This document shows, one piece after another, positions 11,087 through 22,325 of a stretch of DNA of 64,000 bases (positions are counted from its first letter, which is position 1; every line of letters begins with the position of its first letter). The DNA comes from Takakia lepidozioides. Taxonomy: Eukaryota; Streptophyta; Takakiopsida; Takakiales; Takakiaceae. The stretch is taken from assembly GCA_030704615.1 (NCBI GenBank), contig CM060732.1, positions 34,703,053 through 34,767,052 on the forward strand, read 5' to 3'. Below the pieces are notes generated by a model. The model saw nothing but the letters and a program-made list of their open reading frames with translations, did not search any database and was not told the origin of the DNA. A program made the position numbers and the translations under genes.

Positions 11087-12659
11087 CTATGCCGCAACCT
11101 CTTGAGCAGTACTCCCTGCCTGCTCAGTCAATGACAAGGCCTCATCTTGCCCCATCATCTCATCCTTGAGGACCTCCTCAACCCGAGAAGAATCCCCAAC
11201 CTCATACATCATAGCCGCCTTGGCTGCCAACTCCCTCTGAACCTCGAGCACCTCCCACATGTGCCATGGATGTCTACACCCCGTGGTCCTCACCGGCTCG
11301 CCCCCACTCACTGCATGTACCGTCTCGGTAGGCAGAGAGACCGTCAAGGGAAGTGCTTTCCGCACTCTACGTTGCTCAGCCATAGCCAAGCTGATAATCC
11401 AGTTCAAGCAATTTAGATCCATTGCTTGCCCCAACACCTGACGACGTGATGCCTCAGAAAAATAAGGCACCGCCGTGGTCCCAGTGGAAAAACCCATAGC
11501 CCGCTCTCGCTCGTCGGCATTAGGCTCCACTAACTGTTGCATCTGAGCATCCCACAGGAGGCCAGGTCCACTATCCCGGAAAGCATGCGATCCTAGGAAG
11601 CTGAGCAGTGTAGGTAGTGCTGCTCGTGGTTGACCCACCTTGTTGACCACTGCCAAAGGCGAATGGTCATCGTGTCTTACACGCTGAGACTGCCTCCTTG
11701 TGTCCAAAATGCTATCCACTGTGAGGTGTGCTGGTCGTCACTCCAGCTGTAAATGCTGCCAGTGTTGGCATCTTGCCTCGTTGGGCAACCGCAACTCCTC
11801 CTGCACGCTTGAGCAATGCGGGTGGCATCAAGTTAGTCCACCATAACCGTGGACGATGAGCCCGTGACCCCACTGCAGCTGCATCCAACAACACTGCTGA
11901 CCCAAGCCATGACCGGACTTAATGCACACTGGCCATCACCCTGGCCCAAGAATCGCCCATCAGTGGCACATTCTCCAAGATGTATGCTGGAGATACAGCC
12001 TGATGAAGTTGTAAGTGACGCAAAATCCCCACCATCTCTCAAAACAGACGCGACCTCGAGTCTCATAATCCAGTGTCATGCCCGGCTGATGAATGCCCTT
12101 GGCAGGGCCAACCTGCCACTACCAAATCAATGGAGCCAACCCAATCCAAATCCTGTGCCCCCAGCAAAGAGATGTCTGCTGGCAAAGCCTGCTGATATCC
12201 ACGAACCGCAGACACCGGCAACAACTCAGGGTATTGCTGCACCAACTGAGTAACATGACGGAGTGAGACGTGTTGTGCAGTCTCATCCCTCTCCATATAC
12301 AAGTAATGCCGAACTCGTACACCTGCCTGTAGAACAGCAGCCAATCCGGTGCTGATCCCGCCAAACAAGTCCAGAAGGCAAATGCCTTCATCCGGACACT
12401 GCCACACGATCGGTGTTGTATCCAATGGTGACAACTAAGGTGGTCCTGGTGCAATCCCCGCACTGTCGTCCTCTCCTGATGGTACAAAAGCCTCTTCCCA
12501 GACTTGTTGCACATGTCGATCAGCAACCCGCTGCAAATCCTTGCTCGAGCCCCACAATGGAGTGTGAGCAACCATGGCAGGCAACTCCGCCATACCATAC
12601 ATGTCATCATACTCTGTTGGAGGTGACACATCCTCTAAATAAGTGTTGCCATCCAACAA
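11087..12659 (-). pseudogene. Cytosine-5 DNA methyltransferase domain in a gypsy pol (DRM/DNMT3-like)
   Basis: Minus-strand reading 12659-11712 stays in one frame and shows the canonical C5-methyltransferase motifs in order: I (LLDLFGGISTGLAA, about 12340-12377), IV with the catalytic Cys (AGWPCQGHSSAG, about 12105), VI (YILENVP, about 11970) and VIII (GSRAHRPRLWWTNL, about 11850). After a frameshift near 11715 the 11719-11087 frame continues with PTLLSFLGSHAF, ERERAMGFSTGTT and a motif X-like GQAMDLNCLNWII. The uncircularised order with W-T-N in motif VIII is closer to DNMT3/DRM-class enzymes than to MET1. In-frame stops sit after GPP, after DTGL, in SRLF* and in ASVH*; each is one transition from a sense codon. 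RT follows in the same frame. This copy cannot make active enzyme as it stands. Confidence 0.87.
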
Positions 12660-12895
12660 CTCTCACAAGACATGGGAGGCCAAGCTCATAGGAGTCAATA
12701 CCCAAGATCTCAAGCTCAAGTTCACAGGTTGCAAGACGACGACTAACGATGGGGCAACTCTTGTACCCGGCCTCTTGATCTATTGAGTTTGAGTGTAGTA
12801 AGGATAGTGGTGGAGGACTTAGTGAGGCTATGGCCACTATCACATCTTGTGGCTACCTGGACTTAGAGGGATCTAAGCGCCAGCTAGGGGGGCGA
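12660..12895 (-). other. Region upstream of the retroelement methyltransferase, no clear domain
   Basis: A minus-strand open frame (12843-12607) overlaps this interval, but no protease or gag motif is visible in it. It probably represents degraded coding or leader sequence. Confidence 0.35.
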
Positions 12896-13110
12896 TTGTG
12901 ATGGACTAGTGGGAGCCTAGTAGTGGCTAGTGACAGCCTAGTGGTGGACTAGTGGCTGTATTAGTGGTGGCTAGTGGCAGCCTAGTGTTGGACTAGTGGC
13001 TGCACTAGTGGTGGACTAGTGGTTGCACTAGTGGCAGCCTAGTGATTGCACTAGTGGTAAGACTAGCGGTGCAGTAATGGTGGACTAGTGATAGACTAGT
13101 GTTTGGTGTG
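12896..13110. repeat. CTAGTGG/GACTAGTG tandem-like repeat
   Basis: About 200 bp built of short variants of GGACTAGTGG, GCACTAGTGG and CAGCCTAGTG, repeated more than ten times with drifting spacing. It lies near the right edge of the nested element. A single GACTAGTGTG also occurs near its left edge (about 5822), a weak hint at related termini. Confidence 0.8.
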
Positions 13111-13184
13111 CACATGTGTTGTGTGGTTTTGGACAGCGATGTAGTTATGTAGCGATATGTATGCGCACGACACTTCCAACAGTC

Positions 13185-13826
13185 TTCATGTGGAAAGGGT
13201 TTGCTCGAGGATGATGACCATAATTGGAGAAAAATGGAGTTTGTTTGGTCGAAGAATGTATAGTGTTGTTGTAGGCAAACTCAGCCAATGACAGAAGGTC
13301 CGTCCAATTATCTTGGTGATAATTTATCATACAGCGAAGATACTGCTACAAAATCTGGTTTACGCATTCGGTTTGACCATCAGTCTGTGGATGATTAGCT
13401 GTAGAGAGATTGATCTTAGTATCCAATATGTGAAATAATCCCCTCCAGAAATTTGATATGAACTGTGGTCCTCGATCAAATACGATGTCCTTCGGGAGTC
13501 CATGAATGCGGTAGGTATTATTGAGGAAGAGTCTAGCAGTTTTCTCGCCGGTAACCGTCTTACTACATGGAATGAAATGTGTCATCTTCGTAAAACGTTC
13601 TACAATAACAAGGATTGAATCGGTAGTCTTGGAAATTGGAAGTCCGTAATAAAGTCCATAGACACGGACGACCATGGACCCTTGGGAGAGGTAATGGTTG
13701 AAGAAGGCCGTAAGATCGATGTCGTGGTCCCTTTGCTCTAGCACATGTGTCGCAAGATTTTATAAATTCTTTCACGAGTTTCCACATCTGCGGCCACCAA
13801 TAGTCCCTGGGTGATAGAGTAATCAA
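13185..13826 (-). pseudogene. Chromovirus integrase catalytic core (N-terminal part)
   Basis: Minus-strand segments 13826-13563, 13744-13346 and 13330-13185 encode RDYWWPQMWKLVKEFIKSCD and the CDTCARAK zinc-binding end, then the catalytic core with FTKMTHFIPC, IVFDRGPQFISNFW, the H-P-Q-T-D-G-Q-T-E region carrying the catalytic Glu, and [20 protein letters not shown]. The usual S-D-R reads F-D-R. Frames change several times, so it is not functional here. Its continuation is at 5809, across the 7.4-kb nested element, and its N-terminal zinc domain continues at about 16165. Confidence 0.9.
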
Positions 13827-13829
13827 TAA

Positions 13830-16160
13830 AGCTAGACGAGACAGTCAATCCCCACTTCTGATTCCACATTCCCAAGGTGCTCGTGCAATACTGATCACTC
13901 CTCCCTTTAATCCCCATTTGTCATCTTCTTTCGCAATTGAAAGAAAGATCTTCTGTTGTATTGCTACTGATAAGCCATGAAATTTTTCCAGGAATGCTTC
14001 CATTCATTTGCTTCCGTTGACTCGTTCTTTCGTGATTTCAAGAAATCACTGAGTAACCATCCTTCCTTGAGTTTACTTGAACTTAACATACCGTTAGTCC
14101 CCAGTATGGTCGCCAAATGTTAACCGCTGGTTTATGACTTAGACAAAACAGGCTCTCATCACTACTGCCCATTACCCAAGACATGCAATAGAGGTTGTCC
14201 GACAGTATGCCTTCGAAAATGATTACAGAGTAATCGTTTTAAGGATAGCTAAAACCTAGCAGTCCTCTGAATCAACATCTCTGCAGGTTGTTTAATCCTA
14301 CTGATTAAGCCCGACTTGCAGTCCCATTAACCTAAAAGATCTTAGTCAGAAAGGCTGAAGCCGCTTTGTTCATACAGCAAGACAGTATACAAGACAACCA
14401 AGAGCTATTATGAGATGATGCACATTCTCTCTATCTCACGTTCAGTGCCGAGCACTTAGCATTTTCTGCCTCGTGGCCGGGTAGTGTGAAGTAAATCACT
14501 ACCCGCCATGTACCCTCGTGGCTTCAGCTGTCCTGCCCTCGTGGCACTGACACTTAGCTTATGCGGGCAGAAGAGGGGCTTCAACCACATCCGTTCAATG
14601 GGTGCAATAGCCGTGCACGCATTGCAAGATTTATTTTTCGCAATGAACAAAAACCAGATGAGAACTGAACGCCTCATTGGCCCATCGAACGAATTTCGAT
14701 TGATCTCATATTATGCTGCGACCTATCATAGGGTACATTGAGCACACTGGCCAAGTCTCAAAGCGAACGAAAATCATTTGGATGGGCAACCATCCGTCGG
14801 CCCATTGAACAAATTTCGATTGATCTCTTATTACTCTGGGGCCGCTTCCATGGCACATTGAACATACTGGCCAAGTCTCAAAGCGAACCAAAATCATCTC
14901 GATGGCCAACCATCCGTTGAGCCATCGAATGAATTTCGATTGATCTGATATTAGTCCAGGACATGTGAGAGGGTGTCTCAAACGTACTGGCAAAGTTTGG
15001 AAGCAAACAAAAATGATTTGGATGGGCAACCATCCGTTCACCCATTGAATGTATTCCGCTGGATCTGCTATTGCTTTGGGACATGTTGGACTGTGTTTCG
15101 CGTGCTCATAATTTTTTTTTCATTCTGTTTTTGAATGGGGCGTGTAATTTAGCCATATGCAACGTGTGTGCCAAATCTGGGAGCGAACATAATTCATTTG
15201 GACCCAAAACCACAGTTTCTTCCCTGTTTTGCACTCCAAACTTGATTTGTGTTCAACTTCATGCACTCTTCATAAAAAGTTCTGCAATAGTGAGCGAAGA
15301 TAACACTTTTTTTTGGGGGCATTTTTGATTGGTCCAAATTTTGGCGGGGGAGTAGTGGTGGGATGCTGAAAGCCGCAGAACAAAATTGAGCCAAAAACAA
15401 AATCGCCAGAAACCCCCAATGAAAGGCAATGCAAACCTATTTATTGGCTTAAAATTAATTTAAATTCAATTACATTATGGAATGGCTTGGTGTTGATGGG
15501 GAGGCAAATGATTTCTTCGTCTGTTGTGTCTCCGCACATGTGTTGCACACATGTTCAAGCACATGCGGGCAAAAGAGGGGCTTCAACCACATCCGTTCAA
15601 TGGGTGCAATAGTCGTGCACGCATTGCAAGATTTATTTTTCGCAATGAACAAAAACCAGATGACAACTGAACGCCTCATTGACCCATCAATCAAATTTCG
15701 ATTGATCTCATATGACACTGGGACCTATCAGAGGGTACATTGAACACACTGGCCAAGTCTCAAAGCGAACGAAAATCATTTGGATGGGCAACCATCCGTC
15801 GGCCCATTGAACGAATTTCGATTGATCTCATATTACTCTGGGGCCTCTTCCATGGTACATTGAATATACTGGCCAAGTCTCAAAGCGAACCAAAATCATT
15901 TGGAGGCAAATGATTTATTCGTCTGTTCATTTATTTGTGATTAATCGTTAATGGTGAAAAGGATAAACCAAAGGTTCCTTGATCAAAAAAAATTTGAATG
16001 ATTTGAAATTTTGCTAGTATGTTCTACATGCCTCTTATATGGACCGGACAAGTATGAGATCAATAAAAAATGGTTCACCGGAGGAACCAATGATTACTTG
16101 ATGTGCCGATTTATGAATGCTTTCAAACTTTGTCATTGCATTGTACATGCCATCTTAAAG
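13830..16160. mobile_element. Insertion in chromovirus integrase: gypsy LTR/leader fragment with internal tandem repeats
   Basis: The segment separates FGFNKTMES (ending at about 16165) from LSPRDYWWPQMW (from about 13815) of one integrase. On the minus strand, ...GGTTAACA at about 14119 is followed by TTTGGCGACCATACTGGGGA, which resembles an LTR end plus the leader of another gypsy element, and by about 280 bp of gag-like sequence (13830-14110) that is cut at the integrase junction. The rest (14120-16160) would be LTR and repeats. No coding capacity beyond short frames. Confidence 0.55.
14545..15905 (+). repeat. Direct duplication and about 125-bp tandem repeats
   Basis: The block beginning GCGGGCAGAAGAGGGGCTTC (about 14562) recurs almost unchanged at about 15566. 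Within each block, units of about 125 bp contain the shared words AAGCGAACGAAAATCATTTG, GGGCAACCATCCGT and AATTTCGATTGATCT; the first block (14660-15080) has a little over three units and the second fewer. The arrangement fits a tandem array inside an LTR, later duplicated. Confidence 0.8.
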
Positions 16161-16164
16161 GTAC

Positions 16165-17642
16165 CGGATTCCATTGTTTTGTTGAAGCCGAAATGTCTTG
16201 TAGCCGGAAGATCATGACATGTTTGAATAATTCGAAGTCGTGTAGGTCCTGGAGGTACATAGAAAAGTCCCTTGAAATAAAGTAAGTCATCTTTGAATTC
16301 GAAGTTGTTTGTAACATATGGGTTGTCTCGAGGTCGATTTAGGTTCGTAATGTCGTAGCAAATTAGATACTTTACAATGCTTCCTGAATCTCCTTTATGA
16401 TCTCTACATCGTCATAGGTGGACATGGATAGCATATTCACTTGGAGATTTGTTGGTTTCAAGATGATGGATTTCTGTTGGTCAAAAGTTGCATCCCCTTC
16501 TTTTGGCGCAAGATACGATCGTCAAGAAAGAGCATCTGGTTTTCCTTGAAGATGTCCGGGACGGTAGGTAATAACAAAATCAAACCTTGCTAGTGACATA
16601 CTCCATCTTGCTTGACGTCAATTCAAAACACGAGCACTCATAAAATACTCGAGGTTTTTGTGATCGGTATAGACTGTGACCTGATGTTTAGCTCCCTCCA
16701 ATAGATGACGCCACTTCTCAAAAGCATCGATAATCGCTAGAAGTTCTTTGTCATGGATTTCATAATTGATCTCCGCAGCGGAAAATTTGCGAGAACGAAA
16801 ACCAACAGAGTGAAGTCCGCCATCTGTACCGTATTGAGAGAGTGTCGCACCAAGTGCAAAGTCCGATGCATTTGCTTCCAAAAAGAATGGTTTAGATAGG
16901 TCTGCATGTACCAGTATTGGAGCCGTTGTAAATGTCTGCTTCAGCCTTTCAAATGCTTGGTCAGCCTTCTCGTCCATACAAATTTGTCTTTCCTTGTGAG
17001 TCGTGTCAATGGTGCAGCAATTTTGGAGTAGTCATTGATAAAGATTCTATAGAAATTTGCAAATCCTAGAAAACATTGTACATCTCGGACCGAAGTTGGT
17101 TTAATCCACTCGATGATGGTTTGTATTTTCTTCTGATCCATAAAGACTCATTTGTCGGAAATAATGTAGCCCAAAAATTCGACTTCAGATTGGTGAAAAA
17201 GACATTTTTCCAACTTGACATATAGTTTTTTTTCCCTCAATTTATCAAGGACAAGGCGTACATGGCGACCATGTTCTTCTTCATTCTGTGAGAATATCAA
17301 AATGTCGTCCAAATAGATGACTACAAAGTCATCTAAAAATTCTCGAAAGATGTCATTCATCATGTGTTGAAACATTGCTGAAGCATTTGTAAGACCGAAA
17401 GGCATAACACTGTATTCGAAATGTCTGTACCTTGTGCGAAAAGCAGTCTTCCATTCGTCTTCTTCTTTTATTCGTACAAGGTTGTAAGCTCCTCTCAAGT
17501 CGATCTTTGTGAAAAAAATTGCTCGTCCAAGTTGTTCGAGGAGTCCGGAAATCAGCGGTAGTGGGTAACGATTTTTTATAGTGACTTTGTTGAGCCCACA
17601 ATAGTCCACACACATGCGTAACGATCCGTCATTCTTCTTCAC
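16165..17642 (-). pseudogene. Chromovirus reverse transcriptase, RNase H and integrase zinc-binding region
   Basis: Minus-strand segments 17642-17148, 17141-16941 and 16977-16618 give RT ([20 protein letters not shown], then [26 protein letters not shown] and the catalytic YLDD in [14 protein letters not shown]), the connection region ([20 protein letters not shown]) and RNase H (FFLEANASDFALGATLSQYG, YTDHKNLEYF). Here the usual D-A-S of RNase H motif 1 reads E-A-N-A-S. Downstream (16617-16165) the reading continues with PRDNPYVTNNFEFKDDLLYF and the H-x3-H region of the integrase zinc domain. Stops and frame changes near 17145, 16960 and 16618 make it a pseudogene. Confidence 0.92.
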
Positions 17643-18454
17643 AAATAAGATAGGTGTCTTGCGGATGATTTCGAATGTCGAATGAAATTCTTTGACAAAT
17701 TTTCATCAATGTATTCACGTAAAGCAGCCAGCTCCGTCTGAGATAAATTGTAGATCGGGCCGAATGGTGGTTGAGATCCTTCTTGCAACTCAATTGCACA
17801 ATCATAAAGTCGATGTTCTGGCAACATGTCTACATTTTTCTTCTCGAAGACATCCTTGAAATCTTGATATTGAGTGGGTAATGTCGAAGTACCTTGGTCT
17901 GTTGTGGTTTTGATCGGAGTCGCATAAAGTGCAAATGTCGCGTCTTTCTTCGTAGCTCTCATGAAGGCTCTAGCTCCAAGAAACAGAGGTTGAATACCTT
18001 TGGTACTTTTGCATTTTTGTCTTGCCGAAATTTTTCGTGATCGCCAGTCGATGTCAGGATTATGAAGTACAAACCAGGGAAGTCCAAGGATCACAAGATT
18101 CGTAGGCGACTGGATAACATTGAAAACAATCTGTGATGCTTGATTTTTAAGCTTCACTTCAAGGGGTCGAGTTTCATGGTCAATATTTCCTGATGCTAAC
18201 GGTCGTCCATCGATGACTTCAACAAGGGCCGAGAATTTCTTTCTTACGAGCGTTAAATTGTGTTGCTTCGCAAAGTCTTTGTCAATAAAACACGCTGAAG
18301 CGCCCGAGTCCAAACTACGGAGATATCTCAATTTTGCATCCTGATCTTTACTGGAACAATGAAACAAGGTACAGGGTCTGGAGGTAGAAAGAGACTTTTT
18401 TTTGGTGAGGAATTTGGGGTGTCCAGCCACATGGTCCCTACTGTGACTGGACAT
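17639..18454 (-). pseudogene. Chromovirus aspartic protease and start of RT
   Basis: A 271-codon minus-strand frame. The retropepsin active site is YLRSLDSGASACFI (D-S-G), and ILGLPWF follows as the usual flap-to-core hydrophobic stretch. The C-terminal half (DVFEKKNVDMLPEHRLYDCA) is the conserved lead-in to gypsy RT. It overlaps the end of gag by about 16 bp, compatible with a frameshift-linked gag-pol. The frame breaks at about 17640 before the RT fingers. Confidence 0.9.
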
Positions 18455-19484
18455 CTTCGTTTTCCGACCTCCTCATATCGAACACTTGAGTTGTGCCCCG
18501 AGCTTTGAATCTTCTCTTGTTGGGGCAATTTAATGCTATGTGATCATCTTCTCCACAATAAAGGCATAATCCATTTGAACGCCGTCTTTGTTTTTCTTGT
18601 GGCGTCAATGGCTTGAATCGGATAGCATCAATCTGCATAGGATCATTACCGGATGTATGATGGATCGTTGTGTTTGGTGTCGTGGTAGCAGCAGCATAGT
18701 GCGTCGTCGACCATCCAGATCGCTTCTCTTGACGTCTTTCGAACAAACGATTATCGCATGCAATGACTTGGGTAATGAATTCGCTCAGTGTACTCACGTT
18801 TGGCATCATCAGCAACAAATCTTTTACATCCTCTTTTAGGCCACATCGAAACTAACTAATGAGACTCTTCTCATTCAAGTCGAGGTCGCACGCAAGTTGT
18901 TGAAATTCGGTAGCATAAACGGAAGCTGGACGTGCTCCTTGTCGAAGATTTCGCATCTTTGTCTCTGCAACTCTCTCTCTATCATTCTCTCCAAACGTTG
19001 CAGTGAACTCGGACATGAACGCTTCAAAATTGTATAGTAAATGCGAATTTTTCTCTAATAGCGGTACAAACCAAGATAGGACAGTGCCTGATAGAAGGGT
19101 GCCTACGAATCCCACTTGAATACCTTCATCAGGGTAGCGTTGGGGATGTAGTCGTAGGAACAATCGTACTTGTTGAACAAAACCGCGAAATTTTGATCTC
19201 GTCCCATCAAATTTTTCGGGCATGCTGACCTTTGGTTCTCTTGTAATCTGTTGAAGATTTGAAGGAACCATGGCAGTAGGATTTGTTGTAGTAGAGACTC
19301 GTAAGGTTGAAGATCCATTGTTCGACTCTTTCAACTCTGAAATTTGTTGTTGCAAATTGTTGAGAGCGTTGCTATGATCTTGAGACTGATCAGCTTGTAG
19401 TTGGGCAGTAGAGGCACAAAGCTCTTGCATCTGGAGCTGAAGACTCTGCAATGTGGCGACCATTTCCGCAAATGTACCTTCCAT
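18438..19484 (-). pseudogene. Chromovirus gag with CCHC knuckle
   Basis: The minus-strand frame from 19484 starts just inside the 5' LTR (MEGTFAEMVATLQSLQLQ) with an N-terminal coiled-coil-like segment. It has a gag core (MPEKFDGTRSKFRGFVQQVR, then NDRERVAETKMRNLRQG) and a C-terminal zinc knuckle CLYCGEDDHIALNC. A single in-frame TAG at about 18852 (after NEKSLIS) interrupts it between core and knuckle; reading continues in the same frame to 18438. Confidence 0.92.
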
Positions 19485-19522
19485 CTTAACTAACTAAGGA
19501 ACAAACTTCAGTCTCGCCAAAC

Positions 19523-20151
19523 TGTCAAGGACGAGAATATGAAACAAGAGATCAGAGCAGAGGTACAAGACTAGACAAGAAGTCTAGGTCGGCGTGGCCG
19601 TACGATGAGTAAATATGAATCGAGATGATCTTTATAACAATGAACAAGAGTACAAGATATTGGAACACGACTTGAATACTGGAATGCTGGAAACTAGACT
19701 GGAGTATCAGATACTGGAAACTGGGCTAGAGTATTGGGAACTGGACTGGAGTACTGGGAACTGGAAACAAGAGTAGCTTGAACTGGTGTTGGCGAGACTG
19801 AAGAGTGTCCAGTCTCGCCTCCTATATATACTGGCTACTAAGAAGCTTCCCTAAGAAGCTTCCCCTATGGAGGTTTCTTGCTGGAGAAGTTTCCAAGATT
19901 AAACAAAGGTTTCTTGATGGAGAAGCTTCCTTAAACAAATGAGGTATCTTGATGGAGAAGTTTCCTCCAAAGCTGAGCAGTTTCCCAAGTTACTCTTGGT
20001 AATTTGGTAAACTCCCGATAACTTGGTAAATAATGGTAAATCATGGTAAATCATGGTAACTTCCGGTAACATGGTAACTTCCGGTAACATGGTAACTTGG
20101 TAACTTTCGGTATTTATTCCTGGTAAGTTCCTCTGGGCTATGTCCGTGACA
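19523..20151 (-). repeat. Chromovirus 5' LTR
   Basis: The 629-bp partner of 4003-4619. On the minus strand it is followed by GTTTGGCGAGACTGAAG, the presumed primer-binding region beginning TGG, and then the gag start. The minus-strand frame that appears to run through this LTR into transposase sequence is an accidental fusion. Confidence 0.92.
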
Positions 20152-20156
20152 ATGGG

Positions 20157-21966
20157 TATTTTCGGATCACCACTTCCAAAAACAGACCAGATTGCATTCC
20201 AATTTGCATACGCGCTATTGGCCATAAATCCATGAAAGTTGGGATATGAGACACCATGATTTCTCATGACTCTCACAAGGGACTTCCACATCAGGATTTG
20301 AGACTCAGTGTCTGCGGATTGCATGTCACACACTGCAATTGTCAAAACTCTTTGGTAAGAAGGATCGTACACATGGGCAGCCATGGTTGTCCAGCCCTTC
20401 ACACGTTTCACATGATCAAACATGAGCCAGGATTTCTGGAGATCGCCACTGGACTGCATTCTGCGGACCAAGCTAATTCCACTTCCCTCCGCAACTATGG
20501 ACATCTTGAATAAGAACACTTTCAACGACCCCTGATCAGGAAAAACATTGTCTTGAATGAAGTCGTACATGCTTCTCCGTTTCAATTCCAGGATGCTATC
20601 CACATAACATGTGCTCCCTGTTCCCATTCTGAGTGCGTTGATCTGGTTGCGTACATTTGGTGAACTAAGGGTCGAGAAATAGTCCATAACGACGTCCAGT
20701 TTTTCGCTGTCCAGTTTCTCTATGTTCTCTTCTGCTCCTCCTAGAGTGTGTTTTTGCAATAAGCTCTTGCTTGCATAAAGTGCAATTGCAGATGGCGGTG
20801 CATAAGGAGCATTCTCCCCCTCATGCCGTAGAAATCCCCGAATTATTTCAAAGACTTTCTCGACAATCCCCTTTCGATACGGGGTGGGTATGATTGCTGA
20901 GATGAACACAAGCTCGGGTAAGGCCGCAAAAATGATGGAGCACATAGTACATGCGGGCCTTGCATGTGCCAATGCATGTTGGGGCCATTTTGCAATATTT
21001 GCAGAGCAACGTCGTGTTTTTAGGAGGTGGGCACCCAACCTCGAATGGGTTATCCGCGCAACCCTCCCACTCCGTCTCGTTTGGGGAGCCTCTCAATGAC
21101 AGGCAGTTGCAGGCTTCATTTCCACAACGTAGGTGCCCAACGCATACTGATCTACGGAAAGACAAGCCATGAGGGTTATGTATGTTGGTTGTCTTAGTTC
21201 GACACCAAGGGTGTCCGTCGTGCTTCTTGTCCATCCCTTGCATGAGTCCCCCCAAACCTCCATAGGACGTCGGAGGTGGCAGCTCAAAAACCACATCTCC
21301 ATCAAATTCTGCGGGAAGGTATTTTGCTCTTACAATATTTATTGTCCCCCATGCAATTCCACGCACGTCACTTCCGCAGTTTGGCAAGCCTTTCATAGAC
21401 TACAACCTTGGAACAACACTGCATATCTCATGCACATCTGGTTCTTCGACAGAAGATAGGTGTGTTGGAGGTGGTGGAATCTCAGAGATGTCGTCGTCAC
21501 CGGAGCTTTCCGAAAGATCGACAAAAGCCGTCGATGTGCTGGTGTCCTCTTTTTTAATTGTAGCAGGTGTGAAGGCCGGAGCCACCAAAGCGGCAGTTCC
21601 TGGTGTGAGTGTAGAACCTACAGACGAACGTCGTTGATCCCCGTGCATGCGGTAAGTGCCCGCTGGAACTCTCCATTGTCTAATACGGTCATCGCACACG
21701 AATGGCTCCAAAATCATCATACTGTCGACCCTACCGGCAGAGTCGTGCACTTCTTTCTCCACATGCACAGTTCCAACTTGCAGATCCAAACTTCTACAGA
21801 GGACATCCTCTCCCACGGTTGCCATCCCATTGGTATCTGGCACTTTGGTGAGGGGGAACGATTTGTAAGCACAGTAGAATTTTACCAACTCTCCTGTGAG
21901 AGCCATTCGTAAAGCAGAGAAGAGTATGGGAACAGTGTCCAACAAAGTGTGCCAGCACTGGAGCAA
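20157..21966 (-). pseudogene. Element B transposase, 5' part: WRKY-GCM1 zinc finger and MULE domain
   Basis: Minus-strand reading from 21966 gives an acidic Ser/Asp-rich N-terminus ending DLSESSGDDD. After an in-frame TAG near 21400 comes a Cys/His domain with HPWCRTKTTNIHN, VCVGHLRCGNEACNC and HLSNHTHPVSKGDCRE, typical of the GCM1/WRKY-like finger of MULE transposases. A frameshift near 20860 is followed by the MULE catalytic region: KVFLFKMSIVAEGSGISLV, a first Asp in MFDHVKRVKGWTTM, MWKSLVRVM, and a second Asp region FMANSAYANWNAIWSVF where the expected D is N. Reading stops at the chromovirus edge and resumes at 4002. Confidence 0.9.
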
Positions 21967-22325
21967 CGAGCCGTACGTCTGTGGATAGCATCAAACAACA
22001 TGATCGAAGCGCCCATACAGGAACGTCACTGCCGATGCACGGCTAGCTGGATGAGCAGTTTCATTCCACTTTGCACTAGGCCATCTATCCTCATCCATCC
22101 ACATTACCCATCAGGCAAGGTATCCTAGGTAATCATTAACTGCCTGTATCCAACAGTTTTTTACAGACACCAGCCGTCCAGCCACCCGTTCATTCTATCG
22201 AAAAGTAGCTAGGATGAAATTGTTTTACTTGTTTTCCTTTATTTGTTTCGAATGAGCAGAGGACGTGGAGAAGACACCACCACTGAAGCGACAACCAAAA
22301 ATTCCCCTAGGCGTGTACGTCAGTT
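21967..22325. promoter_or_regulatory. Divergent intergenic region of element B
   Basis: About 360 bp separate the outward-facing transposase (minus) and methyltransferase-like (plus) genes. Element A has the same head-to-head layout with about 0.4-0.6 kb between genes. A shared bidirectional promoter is inferred from layout; I could not pick out convincing TATA boxes. Confidence 0.45.

Larger units (their letters stand above)
5810..13184. mobile_element. Nested, rearranged Ty3/gypsy element with a cytosine methyltransferase domain
   Basis: This segment splits the chromovirus integrase between ...NPFHMKT (right) and SPAAENF (left). GTC occurs at both junctions (5807-5809 and 13182-13184), and 5-bp flanks CTGTC and CAGTC differ by one base, so the target duplication is uncertain. 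Inside are a plus-strand gag (about 8000-9650) and a minus-strand pol with C5-methyltransferase, RT and RNase H (12659-9638). The two meet tail-to-tail at about 9640, so the element has been inverted internally or is made of two partial copies. No intact LTR pair could be defined. Confidence 0.7.
4003..20151 (-). mobile_element. Ty3/gypsy chromovirus inserted in element B transposase
   Basis: Paired LTRs (4003-4619 and 19523-20151) begin TG and end CA and are flanked by an exact 5-bp duplication ATGGG (3998-4002 and 20152-20156). All internal genes of the host element read on the minus strand in the order gag, protease, RT, RNase H, integrase, chromodomain, accessory ORF. The polypurine tract AGAAGAGGGG lies immediately inside the left (3') LTR. 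The transposase frame of B is interrupted exactly at the two insertion edges. The LTRs look very alike with a few small indels, implying a fairly recent insertion, although internal genes already hold stops. Two further insertions interrupt the integrase (5810-13184 and about 13830-16160). Confidence 0.93.

Noticed and set aside
5810-13184. Exact LTR pair and clean target duplication for the nested methyltransferase retroelement
   Set aside because: Only GTC is shared at both edges and no long direct repeat at the two ends could be matched by eye, so boundaries are given but LTRs are not called.
19899-21038. A 379-codon frame that seems to be one long protein
   Set aside because: Its last about 85 codons lie in the chromovirus LTR; the true transposase reading ends at 20157 where the retroelement inserted.
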